From: Leptospira ognonensis
GTDB lineage: Bacteria > Spirochaetota > Leptospiria > Leptospirales > Leptospiraceae
Assembly (NCBI RefSeq): GCF_004770745.1
Contig: NZ_RQGD01000014.1
Location: forward strand, 241,522 to 305,521
DNA: 64,000 bases
Direction of reading: 5' to 3'
Shown here: positions 7,879 to 17,184 of the stretch, in pieces
Layout of the letters: each line of letters starts with the position of its first letter
Numbering within the stretch: position 1 is the stretch's first letter
Program-made: the position numbers and the translations under genes
The notes under the pieces: generated by a model
What the model was told of the DNA's origin: nothing
What the model saw: the letters and a program-made list of their open reading frames with translations, nothing else
The model's database searches: none

Positions 7879-8351
7879 AAAAGAGGGTTCAAATCATGGT
7901 TTTCTTATTTGTCTGGCAATGGATCACCAGTTGTGCCGTTGCCACACCCTTTCAAAGAAGTGCAAAACTTGATCAAGTCGAAATGACTCCAGAAACGATT
8001 GTCATCCTCGCCTTGACAGAAGTGGAAATCACTGGAACTTCCTCTGATAAAAGCTCATTTTGGGAGCGCGTGACTTCGGTACGCAAAAGCTTAGATGAAA
8101 TGCCGGGCTATTTAGGAGGAGCGATACGAAAAGAGATCCTAGGACCGCGGGCCTGGACACTTACTGTATGGACAAGTGAAGAAGCACTGGAACAGTTTGT
8201 TGCATCAAGAGAACATGAACGCGCCATGCGAGAAGGTGCCCCTGCTGTCAAAACGAGTAAGTTTTATAGGGGCAAATATGCCTGGAAGGAAATGCCAATT
8301 GGATGGGATGTTGTTGAAAAGCTCATTGACGAAGAAGGAAGAAAAGAATGA
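7875..8351 (+). CDS. Lipoprotein with ABM-like alpha/beta-barrel fold
   Basis: 158 residues. The N-terminus has a signal peptide ending ITSC, a lipobox with the acylated Cys near residue 20. The rest has the look of a dimeric alpha/beta barrel of the antibiotic-biosynthesis-monooxygenase or DUF3291 type: a first strand (TIVILALTEVE), a helix, GYLGGAIRKE, WTLTVWTSEEALEQFVASREHERAM, and a final strand KTSKFYRGKY. The W-S-E-E-A-L-x-x-F-x-x-x-x-H-x-x-A-M line is the most recognisable part. Exported ABM-like lipoproteins are unusual. The start overlaps the SDR stop as ATGA, so it is translationally coupled. Function is unknown. Confidence 0.65.
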   Translation: MKKRVQIMVFLFVWQWITSCAVATPFQRSAKLDQVEMTPETIVILALTEVEITGTSSDKSSFWERVTSVRKSLDEMPGYLGGAIRKEILGPRAWTLTVWTSEEALEQFVASREHERAMREGAPAVKTSKFYRGKYAWKEMPIGWDVVEKLIDEEGRKE

Positions 8352-8418
8352 TTCGTCGATTTTCGCAAAAAACAAGGAAAACTAACATTAGATAACCTCT
8401 AACAATGAAAAAACGAGG

Positions 8419-8447
8419 CTTTATCCTAGAATTTTAGGGCAGTAAAG
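8419..8447 (+). terminator. Weak hairpin after the DUF2141 operon
   Basis: CTTTA/TAAAG and CCTA/TAGG pair across a small internal loop. The expected T-run is absent immediately after, although the region to 8490 is T-rich. It lies between two rightward transcription units and could end the first one. Confidence 0.3.
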
Positions 8448-8499
8448 CGAATAAACTCTTGAAATTTAATTTTTATTTTACAATGGTAGTAGAAATTAA

Positions 8500-9768
8500 A
8501 TGAAAACTAATCTTGAAATTCCAGAGGTTATTGTATTAGATAAAACGTATACAAGAGTTTACCTCCAGGAAGATTCCTTTATATCGAATCTAAGAAGAGC
8601 CCTCCCTCGGGAGATCTCGATTGAACATTTTGAAAAACCTCTTAAATCTCAGATTTCAGAGATAGATTTCAACTTTTTACAAAATTATTACGAACGTAGA
8701 AACGGAGCGAATGGGGAAGCGTATATCCTCAGAACCATTCCACAAAGAATTCGAGTGGATATTGCGAATGCTTTTTTCGCACAAGATTACATTACCAGGG
8801 AAGATAAGGATTATCTACTCAAATTCTACGTATTAGACGAGGGGTTGGAACGCTATATATTGCGTCATTCGATCACCGAATCCGATGAGATTAAGATGTT
8901 GAAATTGTTTAATTTAAAAAGTCTTCATATCAATAACGTTCAGAAGGCTATGATCTCGGAGATATTAGAATCGGTAAAGGAAATCGAAAAAAAGTTTATT
9001 TTTTTCGCAAATCTTTACACATCTCCAAAACATAAATTCTTTTCACCACCTAACCTGAAACATGTTTCGGGCATGCAAATTACCGAAGCGGCTCGTCAGT
9101 TTGCCATTGCCATTTGTCATAAATTTGGCTCTGTACCCTTTGAAGGTGTTACATTTCTCCTCCAATCTTTAAAGAGCGAATTTTACCAATACGCCAAAGT
9201 CAATATGCCCATCAAAATGCGTGCCATTGCAAAGGATGTAAAATTTGCAAAAGATAAAACTTGGAATTTTGTTGATATTGAGATTACAGTCTACCAGGAA
9301 AATGTTGAAATTAGCAAGGTAACTACGATTGCTACGATCCTTCCGTTAAAAGTCTACCAACGATTGAAGTCTGGACAACAAGAACTTTATGAAATTGATC
9401 CTAGGTTTCGTCCAAGTGAAAGATTTCGTAATAATATATCCATTCGCTACCTAGAAGGCGATCAAATGAAAAAGTGGGTTTGTCATATCGAAAATTTTTC
9501 TGTTGGGGGATTTATGGTAAAAGCAGAAGGTGCACTCCCGCCAAAACAGTTCACTGAAAATGAAGATTTGGAATTTTTTATGCATTTCGATATAGCCGGA
9601 TTCGTGCACGGAAAATGTAAAAATACATGGACTCGAGTGGAAAGGGAAGAAGAAGACACCTTTCTCGCTGGTTTTTCTATCATCGAAATGACAAACGTTG
9701 ATACGGAAAACTTAAAAGAGGCGATTGGAAGATTCGGGAGATTGATAGAAGAAAGAGATTTGTACTAG
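8500..9768 (+). CDS. PilZ-domain protein with a DUF1577-like N-terminal part
   Basis: 422 residues, soluble. The C-terminal segment from about residue 305 carries the PilZ signature: RPSERFR supplies the Arg-rich c-di-GMP-binding element, and NFSVGGF is the D/N-x-S-x-G-G motif, followed by strands with FVHGKCKNTWTRVE. The N-terminal 300 residues are helical and have no motif I can name; the organisation recalls the Leptospira-specific DUF1577 proteins, which I state with caution. It probably senses cyclic di-GMP, which could be made by the GGDEF protein encoded at 23465-24361. The stop shares one base with the GTG start of the HAD-like gene (TAGTG at 9766-9770), so translation is likely coupled. 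Confidence 0.75.
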   Translation: MKTNLEIPEVIVLDKTYTRVYLQEDSFISNLRRALPREISIEHFEKPLKSQISEIDFNFLQNYYERRNGANGEAYILRTIPQRIRVDIANAFFAQDYITREDKDYLLKFYVLDEGLERYILRHSITESDEIKMLKLFNLKSLHINNVQKAMISEILESVKEIEKKFIFFANLYTSPKHKFFSPPNLKHVSGMQITEAARQFAIAICHKFGSVPFEGVTFLLQSLKSEFYQYAKVNMPIKMRAIAKDVKFAKDKTWNFVDIEITVYQENVEISKVTTIATILPLKVYQRLKSGQQELYEIDPRFRPSERFRNNISIRYLEGDQMKKWVCHIENFSVGGFMVKAEGALPPKQFTENEDLEFFMHFDIAGFVHGKCKNTWTRVEREEEDTFLAGFSIIEMTNVDTENLKEAIGRFGRLIEERDLY

Positions 9769-10484
9769 TGGGTGTTTCCAGAGGCCCGATCCGTTATGTT
9801 TTTCTTCATTTTGATGGTGTCATTCTTGAAAACATTTTAGCACCAATCATATTTAATGTAATACAAAAATTGGGAGGAGTTTACTCGGCTGAAATTGAGA
9901 ATAATATTTTCGCGAAATCACAAAAACATGCTGCAAATTTTATCATCAAACATTTAAATTTAACGATCTCAACAGAGGATGTCATTAATCTATATTATAC
10001 GGAACGAAAACTTTATGAAGCGACGCATGAAATAAAACTAAATCAGGGCGTTGAATCCTTTCTAATCCTCTTAAAATCTTTTGGATATGAGGTCATTTCG
10101 TACGGTGGGGCTCCGATGGAATATTTTTTAGGGAATGTCGGTTCGTTAAGTTCCTATTTTAGTGAAGAAAAATACATACAAACAAAGGATTTCCGACCCG
10201 GAGTTCAGGAAATTTTATCTCGGTTCCAAAGTGTAAAACCTTCGGAGGCTTTATTCATTGATGAAGAGTTTACCATTGCACAGGCGTGTCATTCTCTCCA
10301 AGTTCCTTTTGTCGGATTCTCTACAAAATTTGAATACAGCTTTCAGAGATCGGAAATGCAAAATTTTGGCGTCAAATATATCATAAATTCATTAGAAGAA
10401 ATCGATCGTTTCTTTTTGGAGAGGATTCAAAAGGACGTTTTAGGCGATTGCATTTGGAGTATAGGCGAAACAAGGAAAGAGTGA
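9768..10484 (+). CDS. HAD-like protein lacking the catalytic nucleophile
   Basis: 238 residues from GTG at 9768. The fold follows a phosphoglycolate-phosphatase-type HAD protein: motif I region RYVFLHFDGVIL, a helical cap, motif II region EVISYGG, FRPGVQEIL, and a motif IV region EALFIDEEFTIAQA. In active enzymes motif I is DxDG with the first Asp as nucleophile; here it is H14-F15-D16-G17, so the nucleophile is His. Motif IV also lacks the second acidic residue of GDxxxD. It is therefore likely a non-hydrolytic binding or regulatory protein, not a phosphatase; this is inference from the missing residues. It is coupled to the PilZ gene before it and lies 8 bp before the SDR gene. Confidence 0.7.
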   Translation: MGVSRGPIRYVFLHFDGVILENILAPIIFNVIQKLGGVYSAEIENNIFAKSQKHAANFIIKHLNLTISTEDVINLYYTERKLYEATHEIKLNQGVESFLILLKSFGYEVISYGGAPMEYFLGNVGSLSSYFSEEKYIQTKDFRPGVQEILSRFQSVKPSEALFIDEEFTIAQACHSLQVPFVGFSTKFEYSFQRSEMQNFGVKYIINSLEEIDRFFLERIQKDVLGDCIWSIGETRKE

Positions 10485-10492
10485 AAAGACAT

Positions 10493-11263
10493 ATGAACGA
10501 GTTTAAAAATCAAAACGTAATAATTACCGGTGGGACGAGTGGAATGGGTCTCGTGACTGCTGAACTTTTTGCCTCCGAGGGTGCCAATGTCTTTATCTCG
10601 GGTCGAAACAGAGAGCAGGGGAGAGAAGCCGCACAGTCATTATCACACTTTCAGGGAAAAAATGAGTACATTCCATGTGATGTTTCAAACCAAGAAGAAG
10701 TTAAGTCCATGATCGATTATATTGAGAGTGCCTTCGGTGGAGTTGATATCGCCGTGAATAATGCAGGTATAACCTCAAAATCCCATACGCCTCTCGCTGA
10801 TTTCGCAGACGAAGAATGGAAAAATATAATCAATGTTAATTTGACTGGACTTTTTTACTGTATGAAATATGAAATACGTGCAATGCTTTCAAAAGGTAAG
10901 GGTATCATCGTAAATAATAGCTCGGTTGCAGGACTGGTTTCTATGCCTATGCAGGCTGCCTATTGTGCAAGTAAATCAGCGGTAATATCACTTACGGAAT
11001 CGGCAGCGATTGACTACGCTCAAAAAAATATTCGCATCAACGCCATTGCACCAGGACCTGTCATGGGAGGTATGAATAGTATCGAGAGGCTAAATGCCAA
11101 TCCAGAGCGGACTGCCAAAAAGTTGAATTTGACCGCGATGCATCGATTTGGAGAACCTATGGAGATTGCGAATGCGATTGCCTGGCTCTGTTCCAGTAAG
11201 TCGTCTTTCGTCACAGGCACGACGATTGCCGTAGACGGGGGTTTTAGTTCGGGAAAATGGTGA
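10493..11263 (+). CDS. Short-chain dehydrogenase/reductase (FabG-like)
   Basis: 256 residues from ATG at 10493 (MNEFKNQNVIITGG). A longer frame opens at 10448 but that start lies inside the HAD gene and adds a charged tail unlike SDRs. All classical elements are present: TGGTSGMG, NNAG, the NNSSVAG serine, YCASK and PGPVMGG, and the C-terminal TTIAVDGGFSSGKW typical of the tetrameric FabG-like group. It should be an NAD(P)-dependent oxidoreductase of about the family's usual 250 residues. Substrate is unknown. It ends the three-gene PilZ-HAD-SDR set; a short AT-rich gap then leads to the next gene. Confidence 0.88.
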   Translation: MNEFKNQNVIITGGTSGMGLVTAELFASEGANVFISGRNREQGREAAQSLSHFQGKNEYIPCDVSNQEEVKSMIDYIESAFGGVDIAVNNAGITSKSHTPLADFADEEWKNIINVNLTGLFYCMKYEIRAMLSKGKGIIVNNSSVAGLVSMPMQAAYCASKSAVISLTESAAIDYAQKNIRINAIAPGPVMGGMNSIERLNANPERTAKKLNLTAMHRFGEPMEIANAIAWLCSSKSSFVTGTTIAVDGGFSSGKW

Positions 11264-11331
11264 TTCCGTAATGTATTTTGTTTTACAAACTTAGATTTTT
11301 TCGAACTATTTGAATCTTTAAAGGAGGTAAA

Positions 11332-14300
11332 ATGGGTATGCTTGCTATTGGTGGATGCCAAAATCTAGAACTGATCCATGCAGGTGCAAGAAACACGATC
11401 TATCGTGGATTTCAAAATGGATTGCCCATCATCCTTAAAGTATTACAAAAAGAGTACCCAACTTCTGCTGAATTAGAAAATTTCACAATAGAATATAATA
11501 TTTTACTGAATTTTCATTCTAAGAGAATCATCTCTCCGATATCATTGGAGAAAATTAATAATACCTTAGGAATTGTTTTTGCCGATATCGGCGGTAAGTC
11601 TATTTCTAATTTCATTTCAGAAAGTGTTTCCATTGAAAAGAAGATTGAGATATTTTTAAAATCCTTAGAGGGACTTAATGAAATACATAAATCTGAACTA
11701 GTACATCGTGACATAAAAATTCAAAATATTATCTATAATGATCTGACCGGGGATCTTCAAATTATAGATTTCGGAAGCGCGAGCCGCCTCACTAAACAAA
11801 ATACATTCGTAAGCATGCATAGTTCCATGGAAGGGACGCTTGCCTATATTTCTCCAGAACAAACGGGGCGGATGAATCGAAGGGTTGATTATCGAACTGA
11901 TTTCTACTCACTCGGTGTGACTTTTTATCAGATGTTTACTGGAAGTGTACCTTTTCTTTATAACGATCCTTTAGAATTAATTCACGCACACATTGCTAAA
12001 TCACCGATTTCACCTTATGAGAAAAATAGAACTCCTAAAGTGATCTCCAGTATTATTATGAAGTTAATGGAGAAAGACCCTGAAAATAGATATCAGAGTG
12101 TTAATGGCATCCTCCATGATTTAGAAATTTGCAAGAAACATTTAATAGAGAATGGCCTGGACGGTTTGAAGGCTTTTGAAATGAGCATCGGAGAAAACGA
12201 CTTCTCGGGTCGGTTCCAAATACCAGAGAAACTTTATGGCCGAGAAACAGAATTGAATCAAATCTTAACTCAATTCAAAGAAGTATCGAATGGAAAAACC
12301 TCGCTGGTGTTAGTTTCCGGAAAATCAGGCATTGGAAAAACATCACTTGTAAATGAAATAAAAAAGCCTGTTACAGAATCTCGAGGATACTTTATTTCAG
12401 GGAAATTTGATCTTTTAAAAAGAACAATACCTTACCGTGCGATTTCTCAGAGCTTTCAGAGTTTATTCCAACAGATACTCACAGAAAATGAAAGCTCCAT
12501 TCAGAAATGGCGAACTTCGTTATTAAAAAGTCTGGGCAATAATGCAAAGTTAATCATTGATCTCATTCCAGAATTGGAATCCATACTCGGTGAGCAACCA
12601 GCTACCGTTCCTCTGCCTACCGAAGAATCGCAAAATCGATTTAACGATGTGTTTCAAAATTTTTTAAGTTCACTCGGGAAAAATGACCGTCCGCTAGTTA
12701 TATTCTTGGATGATTTGCAGTGGGCAGATGCGCCAAGTTTACAGTTGATTCAGAGGATACTTTTAAATACGGAGATTAAAAACTTATTATTAATTCTTTC
12801 CTATCGGGATAATGAGATCTTTGCTGGTGATCCTTTTTCTCTGATGCTAGAAAATTTAAAAAAACAGGGTTACTCCTTTTCAGAGATCTTTCTTGAACCT
12901 ATAAAAAGCTCAGATATTCAAAACCTCGTAAGCGAGACCATTGCATGTGAAGAAAAAGAGGCACGAGAGATCGCAAATGTCCTCTTATCGAAAACGAAGG
13001 GAAATCCATTTTTTATCAATGCGCTCTTTTCCGATTATTTCGAAAAAGATCTGATTCATTTTGAGAACAACAAATGGAAGATCTATCTTTCAAAAATTGA
13101 AAATGAAAAAATTGCTGAGAATGTGATTGATTTCATGATCGAAAAGATACAGGATCTTTCTCCTGATCACTTGGAAATTTTAGAATTTGCTGCCTGCGTA
13201 GGGAACTGGTTCAAATTAGACGTTTTTGTTCACATTATCAATCGACCAGATTATGATGTAAAAGGGGCTTTGATCAATTTAACAAATGAAGGTTATCTCA
13301 AACAGAACGAAAGTGAAGTAAATTTTATTCATGATAAGATTCGAGAGGCAGCTTACTCCCTTGTCTCCGAAGAGATCCGTTCCTTACATCACTATAATAT
13401 TGCCAAAGGATACATTCGTCTTTTAGATCGTTATAAATTAGATGATCACATATTTACAATCGTCAATCAGTTAAACCAAGGTATTTCTCATATTAAAACG
13501 GATGAAGAAATAAGACGTCATATCGAGTTTAACATCCTGGCAGGTAAAAAAGCATTGGCTTCAAATGCGCATGATGCTGCGGCCGGGTTTTTCAATATGG
13601 CTACTCGAAATATTTTAGAATCCTCTTGGGAGAGTGATTACCAACAAACATTGGATTTATATGGGAACTTGGCGAAAGCAGAATATTTAAGTAAAAACTA
13701 TTCTGCAGCGGAAGAAATTTTCAATATAATTTTGTTAAAAGCTAAAGGTGCATCTGATAAGATTGTAGTGTATGATTTAAAATCTAGTCTGTATGTAAGT
13801 CAAAACCGAATGGACGATGCTCTGGATATTTTTAAAAAAGCGGTTAAAACTTTAGGAATTCGCTTGCCATCTAATCCAAGTGAGTTGTCACCCCTTCCCG
13901 AAATCATAAAATTCAAATTCAAATTTGGCAAAAGATCGATCGATAGTCTCTACGATGCACCTTTGCTAAAAGATACTGATGCAAATACCATATTACATTT
14001 ATTAAATTCTGCAATTCCGCCCGCATTCATTACTCAACCTGCATTGTTTCCGGTAATCATACTCAAGATGGTCAATCTATCTCTTCGAAAAGGGAATTCT
14101 CCTTTCGGTGCTTTCGCCTATGTTTTGTTTGGAGTGGTACAAGGCTCTGGCCTCGGTGATTATTCAGCAGGTTATGAATTTGCGCGTTTAGGATTACGTC
14201 TCCTTTCTAAGTTTCAAGAAGAAGCAAAATCTGTGGAATGTAAAACTCGTTTTATTTTTGCGACTATGGTAAGCCATTGGAAGGTGCATCCAAGGGAAGG

Positions 14301-16995
14301 GGAATCTGAGTACTTAAAATCAATAGCAAGTGGTCGGGAATCAGGAGATCTTCAATATACATCCTATGCGATCAATAATATGCATTTTCAAAAGTTACTC
14401 ATGCGACAGAATTTAATTGAAGTTAGAGATAGTTTCAATAAATATGATAAACTTTTTCAGAATCTAAAACAATACAACGCGTATCAACTTTTCCAAATGA
14501 ATAAACAATTCATTCAGAATTTGTCCGAAGATGTGGAAGATCGTCTCGCTTTGAGAGGGGAATATTTTAGGGAAGAAGAAGTACTCCCCGAATGGATACA
14601 AGCGAACAACGCCAATGCTTTATTTGATTACTTTCTAACGAAATCGAGATTAGAGTATTTTTTCGGCGATAAAAAGAAAGCTTTGGAATATTCTTTCAAA
14701 GCAGATCCTTATGAAGTAGCTATGATGGGCATGATGTTTGTTCCCGAACATGTCTTCTTTAACTCTTTGATTATAGTCTCTCTCTATCAGGACGGGACCG
14801 CAAAGGAGAAAAAACTTTTTAAGAAGCGATTGCAAAAGAATTTGAAGCGATTGAAAGTTTGGTCCTCGCAATCTGAAGCAAGTTACGGAGCTAAATATTT
14901 ACTCTGTGATGCTCTGATTTTTCTAATCAATGGAGATGGAATGTTTGCCATTTCTAAATTAAAAAAATCGGTCGAGATCGCAAGGAAGTATGAATTTGTA
15001 TTAGAAGAAGCAATTGCAAATGAATGGATTGCCCGAATTTGGGAAACCAGAGGTGAGGAGGCATATGCTAGGCTTCATTTAACAGATGCCAAGTATTGTT
15101 ATGCGAAATGGGGATGTAAGATTAAAGCAGAGCAATTGAACGTAACTTTCGAGAAAAATAAGAGCCGATTTTTAGAAACTGACCAAAGTGCGGTTAAACC
15201 AGACATAAAACATACAATGCTGGCAAGTCAATCTTCAAACACGAACCAGTTTGATTTAGTAAGCGTTATCAAAGCATCCCAAGCGATTTCAAGCGAGATC
15301 CAATTAAGTAATCTCTTGGAAACTATGATGAAGATACTCTTCGAAAATGCAGGTGCTGAATCTGGTATGTTCCTTCTCAACAGAAATGAAGGTTGGCGCA
15401 TCGAAGCAGTCGGCAATTTTAATCGTGATGAAATCGTGACATTACAAGGCTTACCACTCATTGAAAGTGAGAAATTTCCGATCAACATCATCAATTTTGT
15501 AATTAGAACTAAACGTCTGGTATTGTTAGATGATGCAAAAAATTCAGGAATGTTTGTCAGCGATCCTTATGTAGAATCGAACAATTCAAAATCAGTTCTC
15601 TGCTATCCGATCATTAATCACGGTAATTTCATTGGCATTATTTATCTAGAGAACAATTTACTAAAGTCGGCTTTCACCGAAGAGAGAGTCGAAGTATTAA
15701 AAGTATTATCTGCTCAGATAGGTATGAGCGTTGAAAATTCACTACTTTTTGCAAATTTGGAAGAAAATGTAAAAGAAAGAACGAAAAATTTAAACGATGC
15801 CTTAGTGGCTGTTAGCTCGCTGAAAGAACAGCAAGACATGGATTATTATTTGAATACACTTCTCGTTGAACCACTTGGTTTAAATAATGCTAGCAGTAAA
15901 CATGTCGAAGTAGAGTTTTTTTTAAAGCAGAAAAAAACGTTTCAGTTTCGAGGAAATGATTATGAGTTAGGTGGTGACATCAATATATCCGATAATATGA
16001 AAATAGCTGGTCGTAGCTACACTGTTTTTTTGAACGGAGATGCTATGGGTAAATCAGTACAAGGAGCAGGTGGAGTTCTCGTGATCGGAACGATCTTCAA
16101 ATCCATTATCCAACGTACGAACTTTTCGGACTACGGACTCAATATTTATCCCGAAAGGTGGATTAAAAATGCCTATCTTGAAATGCAAAATGCCTTTGCA
16201 AGCTTCGATGGAACCATGCTCATGTCAGCAATCTTCGGCCTAGTAGATGATGAAATGGGAACTTTATATTTTATGAATGTAAGTCATCCTGATTTACTTC
16301 TCTATAGACAAGGCAAGGGAGAGTATATCAGAAGGTCAAATGAATTGCCAAAATTGGGGCATGAAGATCCTACCGTAAGTATTTCTTTAAATGTAATCGC
16401 TCTATTTCCTGGAGATCGCATCCTCCTAGGCTCCGACGGGAGAGATGATCTCATCATTGGAACAGATCCAGACGGATTTGATATTTTTAATGATGATGAA
16501 AATATGTTTCTGCGGAATGTCGAAGCATCTGATTCAGATTTGCAAAAGCTATATGAACTTACTTTGAATTCGGGGAAAATTATTGATGATCTTTCCTTTT
16601 TAAAAATAATTTGGAAGGGTCCCGTCATCTCCTCATATGATTTCGATCATAGTAAAGTTTTTAAACAGATCGAGTCTCTTAAGGAGAATTCCGATTTCCA
16701 TGGTGTTCTTGCTTTGGCACAAGAAATGATCGATAAGTACCCTCATGAAAGTTTGTATTTATTTGAACTTTCCTATGCTTTGACGAAATTGGGACAATGG
16801 GAAAGGGCCATCGATTTCGGAGAAAAATTGCGCCTTCGCATTCCGGATCATCTTTCCAATATCTTAAATTTGGTCCATTGTTATGTAGAGATCGGGAAAA
16901 ACGCTCGAGCCAATGAAATTCTATCGTTTGCCATTATGACAATTCAGGATGATGGTCGCCTGCAAAAAGCCAGAGAGACTTTGCGTTTACACTAG
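11332..16995 (+). CDS. Giant Ser/Thr kinase - AAA ATPase - GAF - SpoIIE phosphatase - TPR signalling protein
   Basis: 1,887 residues; a near-perfect AAGGAGGT ribosome binding site lies at 11321-11328. Domains in order: protein kinase (about 10-275) with the ATP lysine in PIILKVL, HRDIKIQNI catalytic loop, IDFGS and SPEQ; a large STAND-like ATPase with Walker A SGKSGIGKTSL (about 328) and Walker B IFLDDLQWAD (about 455-465) followed by helical repeats; GAF (about 1306-1465); a short coiled coil; a SpoIIE/PP2C phosphatase (about 1503-1763) with GGDIN, NGDAMGK and GDRILLGSDG; and TPR-like repeats to the end. Kinase plus ATPase plus GAF proteins are known in bacteria (COG3899-type), often with a histidine kinase output. 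Here the output is a Ser/Thr phosphatase, so one chain carries both kinase and phosphatase. No membrane segment is seen. Confidence 0.9.
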   Translation: MGMLAIGGCQNLELIHAGARNTIYRGFQNGLPIILKVLQKEYPTSAELENFTIEYNILLNFHSKRIISPISLEKINNTLGIVFADIGGKSISNFISESVSIEKKIEIFLKSLEGLNEIHKSELVHRDIKIQNIIYNDLTGDLQIIDFGSASRLTKQNTFVSMHSSMEGTLAYISPEQTGRMNRRVDYRTDFYSLGVTFYQMFTGSVPFLYNDPLELIHAHIAKSPISPYEKNRTPKVISSIIMKLMEKDPENRYQSVNGILHDLEICKKHLIENGLDGLKAFEMSIGENDFSGRFQIPEKLYGRETELNQILTQFKEVSNGKTSLVLVSGKSGIGKTSLVNEIKKPVTESRGYFISGKFDLLKRTIPYRAISQSFQSLFQQILTENESSIQKWRTSLLKSLGNNAKLIIDLIPELESILGEQPATVPLPTEESQNRFNDVFQNFLSSLGKNDRPLVIFLDDLQWADAPSLQLIQRILLNTEIKNLLLILSYRDNEIFAGDPFSLMLENLKKQGYSFSEIFLEPIKSSDIQNLVSETIACEEKEAREIANVLLSKTKGNPFFINALFSDYFEKDLIHFENNKWKIYLSKIENEKIAENVIDFMIEKIQDLSPDHLEILEFAACVGNWFKLDVFVHIINRPDYDVKGALINLTNEGYLKQNESEVNFIHDKIREAAYSLVSEEIRSLHHYNIAKGYIRLLDRYKLDDHIFTIVNQLNQGISHIKTDEEIRRHIEFNILAGKKALASNAHDAAAGFFNMATRNILESSWESDYQQTLDLYGNLAKAEYLSKNYSAAEEIFNIILLKAKGASDKIVVYDLKSSLYVSQNRMDDALDIFKKAVKTLGIRLPSNPSELSPLPEIIKFKFKFGKRSIDSLYDAPLLKDTDANTILHLLNSAIPPAFITQPALFPVIILKMVNLSLRKGNSPFGAFAYVLFGVVQGSGLGDYSAGYEFARLGLRLLSKFQEEAKSVECKTRFIFATMVSHWKVHPREGESEYLKSIASGRESGDLQYTSYAINNMHFQKLLMRQNLIEVRDSFNKYDKLFQNLKQYNAYQLFQMNKQFIQNLSEDVEDRLALRGEYFREEEVLPEWIQANNANALFDYFLTKSRLEYFFGDKKKALEYSFKADPYEVAMMGMMFVPEHVFFNSLIIVSLYQDGTAKEKKLFKKRLQKNLKRLKVWSSQSEASYGAKYLLCDALIFLINGDGMFAISKLKKSVEIARKYEFVLEEAIANEWIARIWETRGEEAYARLHLTDAKYCYAKWGCKIKAEQLNVTFEKNKSRFLETDQSAVKPDIKHTMLASQSSNTNQFDLVSVIKASQAISSEIQLSNLLETMMKILFENAGAESGMFLLNRNEGWRIEAVGNFNRDEIVTLQGLPLIESEKFPINIINFVIRTKRLVLLDDAKNSGMFVSDPYVESNNSKSVLCYPIINHGNFIGIIYLENNLLKSAFTEERVEVLKVLSAQIGMSVENSLLFANLEENVKERTKNLNDALVAVSSLKEQQDMDYYLNTLLVEPLGLNNASSKHVEVEFFLKQKKTFQFRGNDYELGGDINISDNMKIAGRSYTVFLNGDAMGKSVQGAGGVLVIGTIFKSIIQRTNFSDYGLNIYPERWIKNAYLEMQNAFASFDGTMLMSAIFGLVDDEMGTLYFMNVSHPDLLLYRQGKGEYIRRSNELPKLGHEDPTVSISLNVIALFPGDRILLGSDGRDDLIIGTDPDGFDIFNDDENMFLRNVEASDSDLQKLYELTLNSGKIIDDLSFLKIIWKGPVISSYDFDHSKVFKQIESLKENSDFHGVLALAQEMIDKYPHESLYLFELSYALTKLGQWERAIDFGEKLRLRIPDHLSNILNLVHCYVEIGKNARANEILSFAIMTIQDDGRLQKARETLRLH

Positions 16996-17029
16996 CCACA
17001 TTTGCTTTTTCCTAGAATGGATGAGTCAT

Positions 17030-17055
17030 TTTGAAACCCATGTGGGTTGTTCAAA
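17030..17055. terminator. Hairpin 1 between convergent genes
   Basis: TTTGAA-ACCC-ATGT-GGGT-TG-TTCAAA forms a ten-pair stem with a two-base bulge. It lies in the 189-bp gap between the convergent giant-kinase and receiver genes. There is no T-run, so a terminator role is only suggested by position. Confidence 0.4.
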
Positions 17056-17061
17056 GTGTTA

Positions 17062-17087
17062 CCGATGTGGCTTTTCACACATTTCGG
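17062..17087. terminator. Hairpin 2 between convergent genes
   Basis: CCGATGTG pairs with CACAT-TT-CGG around an 8-base loop, six bases after hairpin 1. The two may form a bidirectional terminator. The rest of the gap (17088-17184) shows only repeated GCATCAT words. Confidence 0.35.
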
Positions 17088-17184
17088 GAATCACGATCAT
17101 GTGACATAAGATTGATTATGGGAAGCTGCATATTGCATCATGTAATCATCTACTGCAAACGCTGATCGTTGCATCATCTAAAAT

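Noticed and set aside
10448..10492. Earlier start for the FabG-like SDR
   Set aside because: It lies inside the HAD gene and adds a charged, SDR-unlike tail; ATG 10493 starts the normal fold.
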